From Ramlibacter sp. (GTDB lineage Bacteria > Pseudomonadota > Gammaproteobacteria > Burkholderiales > Burkholderiaceae_C), in assembly GCA_021156245.1 (NCBI GenBank), contig JAJNBO010000391.1, positions 1-5,048 of the forward strand: a stretch of 5,048 nucleotides of DNA. The letters run 5' to 3'. The notes below the pieces were generated by a model, which had not been told where the DNA came from, made no database searches, and saw only the letters and a program-made list of their open reading frames with translations. The number at the start of each line of letters is the position of its first letter. Positions within the stretch are counted from its first letter, which is position 1. Below, in pieces: positions 4,606 to 5,048 of this stretch. The translations under genes and the position numbers were made by a program.

Positions 4606-5048
4606 GGGGCTGGCGCGCCCGGCGGAACGAAGGCGGCGCGCGCGTCGTCCTCCAGTTCGCCGGTCAGCAGCTGCAGCAACTCGAGCAGCTGCTCCTGCTG
4701 CTCGCGGCCGAGCGGGGCCATCAGGCGCTTGTAGGCCTTCTCGGCGGGCTTCTGGGCCTGCGCCAGCACGTCCTCGCCGGCGGCCGTGAGGGCCACGACC
4801 ATGTTGCGCCGGTTGGTCTCGGCCGGGCAGCGGGTGACCAGGCCGCGGGCCTGCAGGCCGCGCAGCACGCGCAGCACCGTCACCTTGTCAAAGCCCAGCG
4901 CGCGCGCCAGGCTGGACTGGCCGAGGCCCGGGTGCGCCTGCAGGACCGTGAGCACGCCGAACTGCGCCGGGGTCAGGCCGAGGCCCTTGCACTCGTCCTC
5001 GAACACGGCGGCCGAAATCTGGTGCGCGCGGCGCAGCAGGAAGCCCGG
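4590..5048 (-). CDS. MarR-family transcriptional regulator, 5' end outside window
   Basis: At least 152 residues are present and the frame is open to the window edge; it begins PGFLLRRAHQISAAVFEDEC, so only a short N-terminus is missing. Counting from the first visible residue, the winged helix-turn-helix covers about 25-90. It includes LTPAQFGVLTVL (25-36), SSLARALGFDKVTVLRVLRGL (46-66), GLVTR (69-73) and the wing NRRNMVVALTAAGEDVL (79-95), where N replaces the commoner D of the DxR motif. The C-terminal half is helical and Leu/Gln-rich (LLELLQLL, 121-128), as in the MarR dimer interface. The GTG at 5004-5006 is an internal valine, not the start. MarR proteins are usually ligand-responsive repressors; its ligand is unknown. 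The Bug receptor gene 24 bases downstream is the natural candidate target or co-transcribed partner. Confidence 0.92.
   Translation of the reverse strand, partial: PGFLLRRAHQISAAVFEDECKGLGLTPAQFGVLTVLQAHPGLGQSSLARALGFDKVTVLRVLRGLQARGLVTRCPAETNRRNMVVALTAAGEDVLAQAQKPAEKAYKRLMAPLGREQQEQLLELLQLLTGELEDDARAAFVPPGAPAPRQAA

Noticed and set aside
3847..4789. Plus-strand open frames opposite the receptor and marR genes
   Set aside because: Antisense shadows rich in Arg, Ala and Pro, with no recognisable domain.
5004..5006. GTG as the start of the marR gene
   Set aside because: The frame upstream (PGFLLRRAHQISAA) is typical MarR N-terminal helix and remains open to the window edge, so this valine is internal.

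Overview
The window looks like chromosomal DNA of a GC-rich betaproteobacterium, most likely in the Burkholderiales and perhaps the Comamonadaceae. This is inference from three things: the GC-rich coding sequence, a tripartite-tricarboxylate (Bug) receptor with a MarR regulator, and a threonine synthase gene running directly into molybdenum-cofactor genes. No species can be named from the sequence alone.

Left part (1-2256, + strand): the 3' end of threonine synthase (thrC), then mobB, moeA and moaD. Each junction is an ATGA overlap, so the four genes look like one translationally coupled unit. MoeA inserts molybdate into adenylylated molybdopterin, MobB assists nucleotide attachment (bis-MGD), and MoaD is the small sulfur-carrier subunit of molybdopterin synthase.

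Middle (2258-3552): an exported formylglycine-generating-enzyme-like (FGE/SUMF1 fold) protein is encoded on the minus strand. It ends one base from the moaD stop and sits exactly between moaD and moaE, the two subunits of molybdopterin synthase. moaE then starts divergently at a GTG. Its 3' end is damaged: the frame is intact through the catalytic region, then is lost after the KKERTP motif. A recognisable MoaE C-terminus (LQRWGIRSGNL, stop) follows immediately in another frame. This fits a small deletion, estimated at about 43 bases, between short ACGCC repeats. The shifted frame runs on into a large imperfect inverted repeat.

Intergenic repeat (3472-3575): an A+T-richer, roughly 104-base imperfect palindrome built of degenerate 9-base units lies between the convergent moaE and receptor genes. 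It may act as a bidirectional terminator, or be one copy of a dispersed repeat family.

Right part (3612-5048, - strand): a MarR-family regulator, cut by the window edge at its 5' end, is followed 24 bases later by a periplasmic Bug-family solute-binding receptor. Two short perfect hairpins occupy their junction. No tRNA, rRNA, CRISPR array or transposase was seen. The most notable points are the broken moaE end and the foreign-looking gene placed between moaD and moaE. I see no convincing new multi-gene system.
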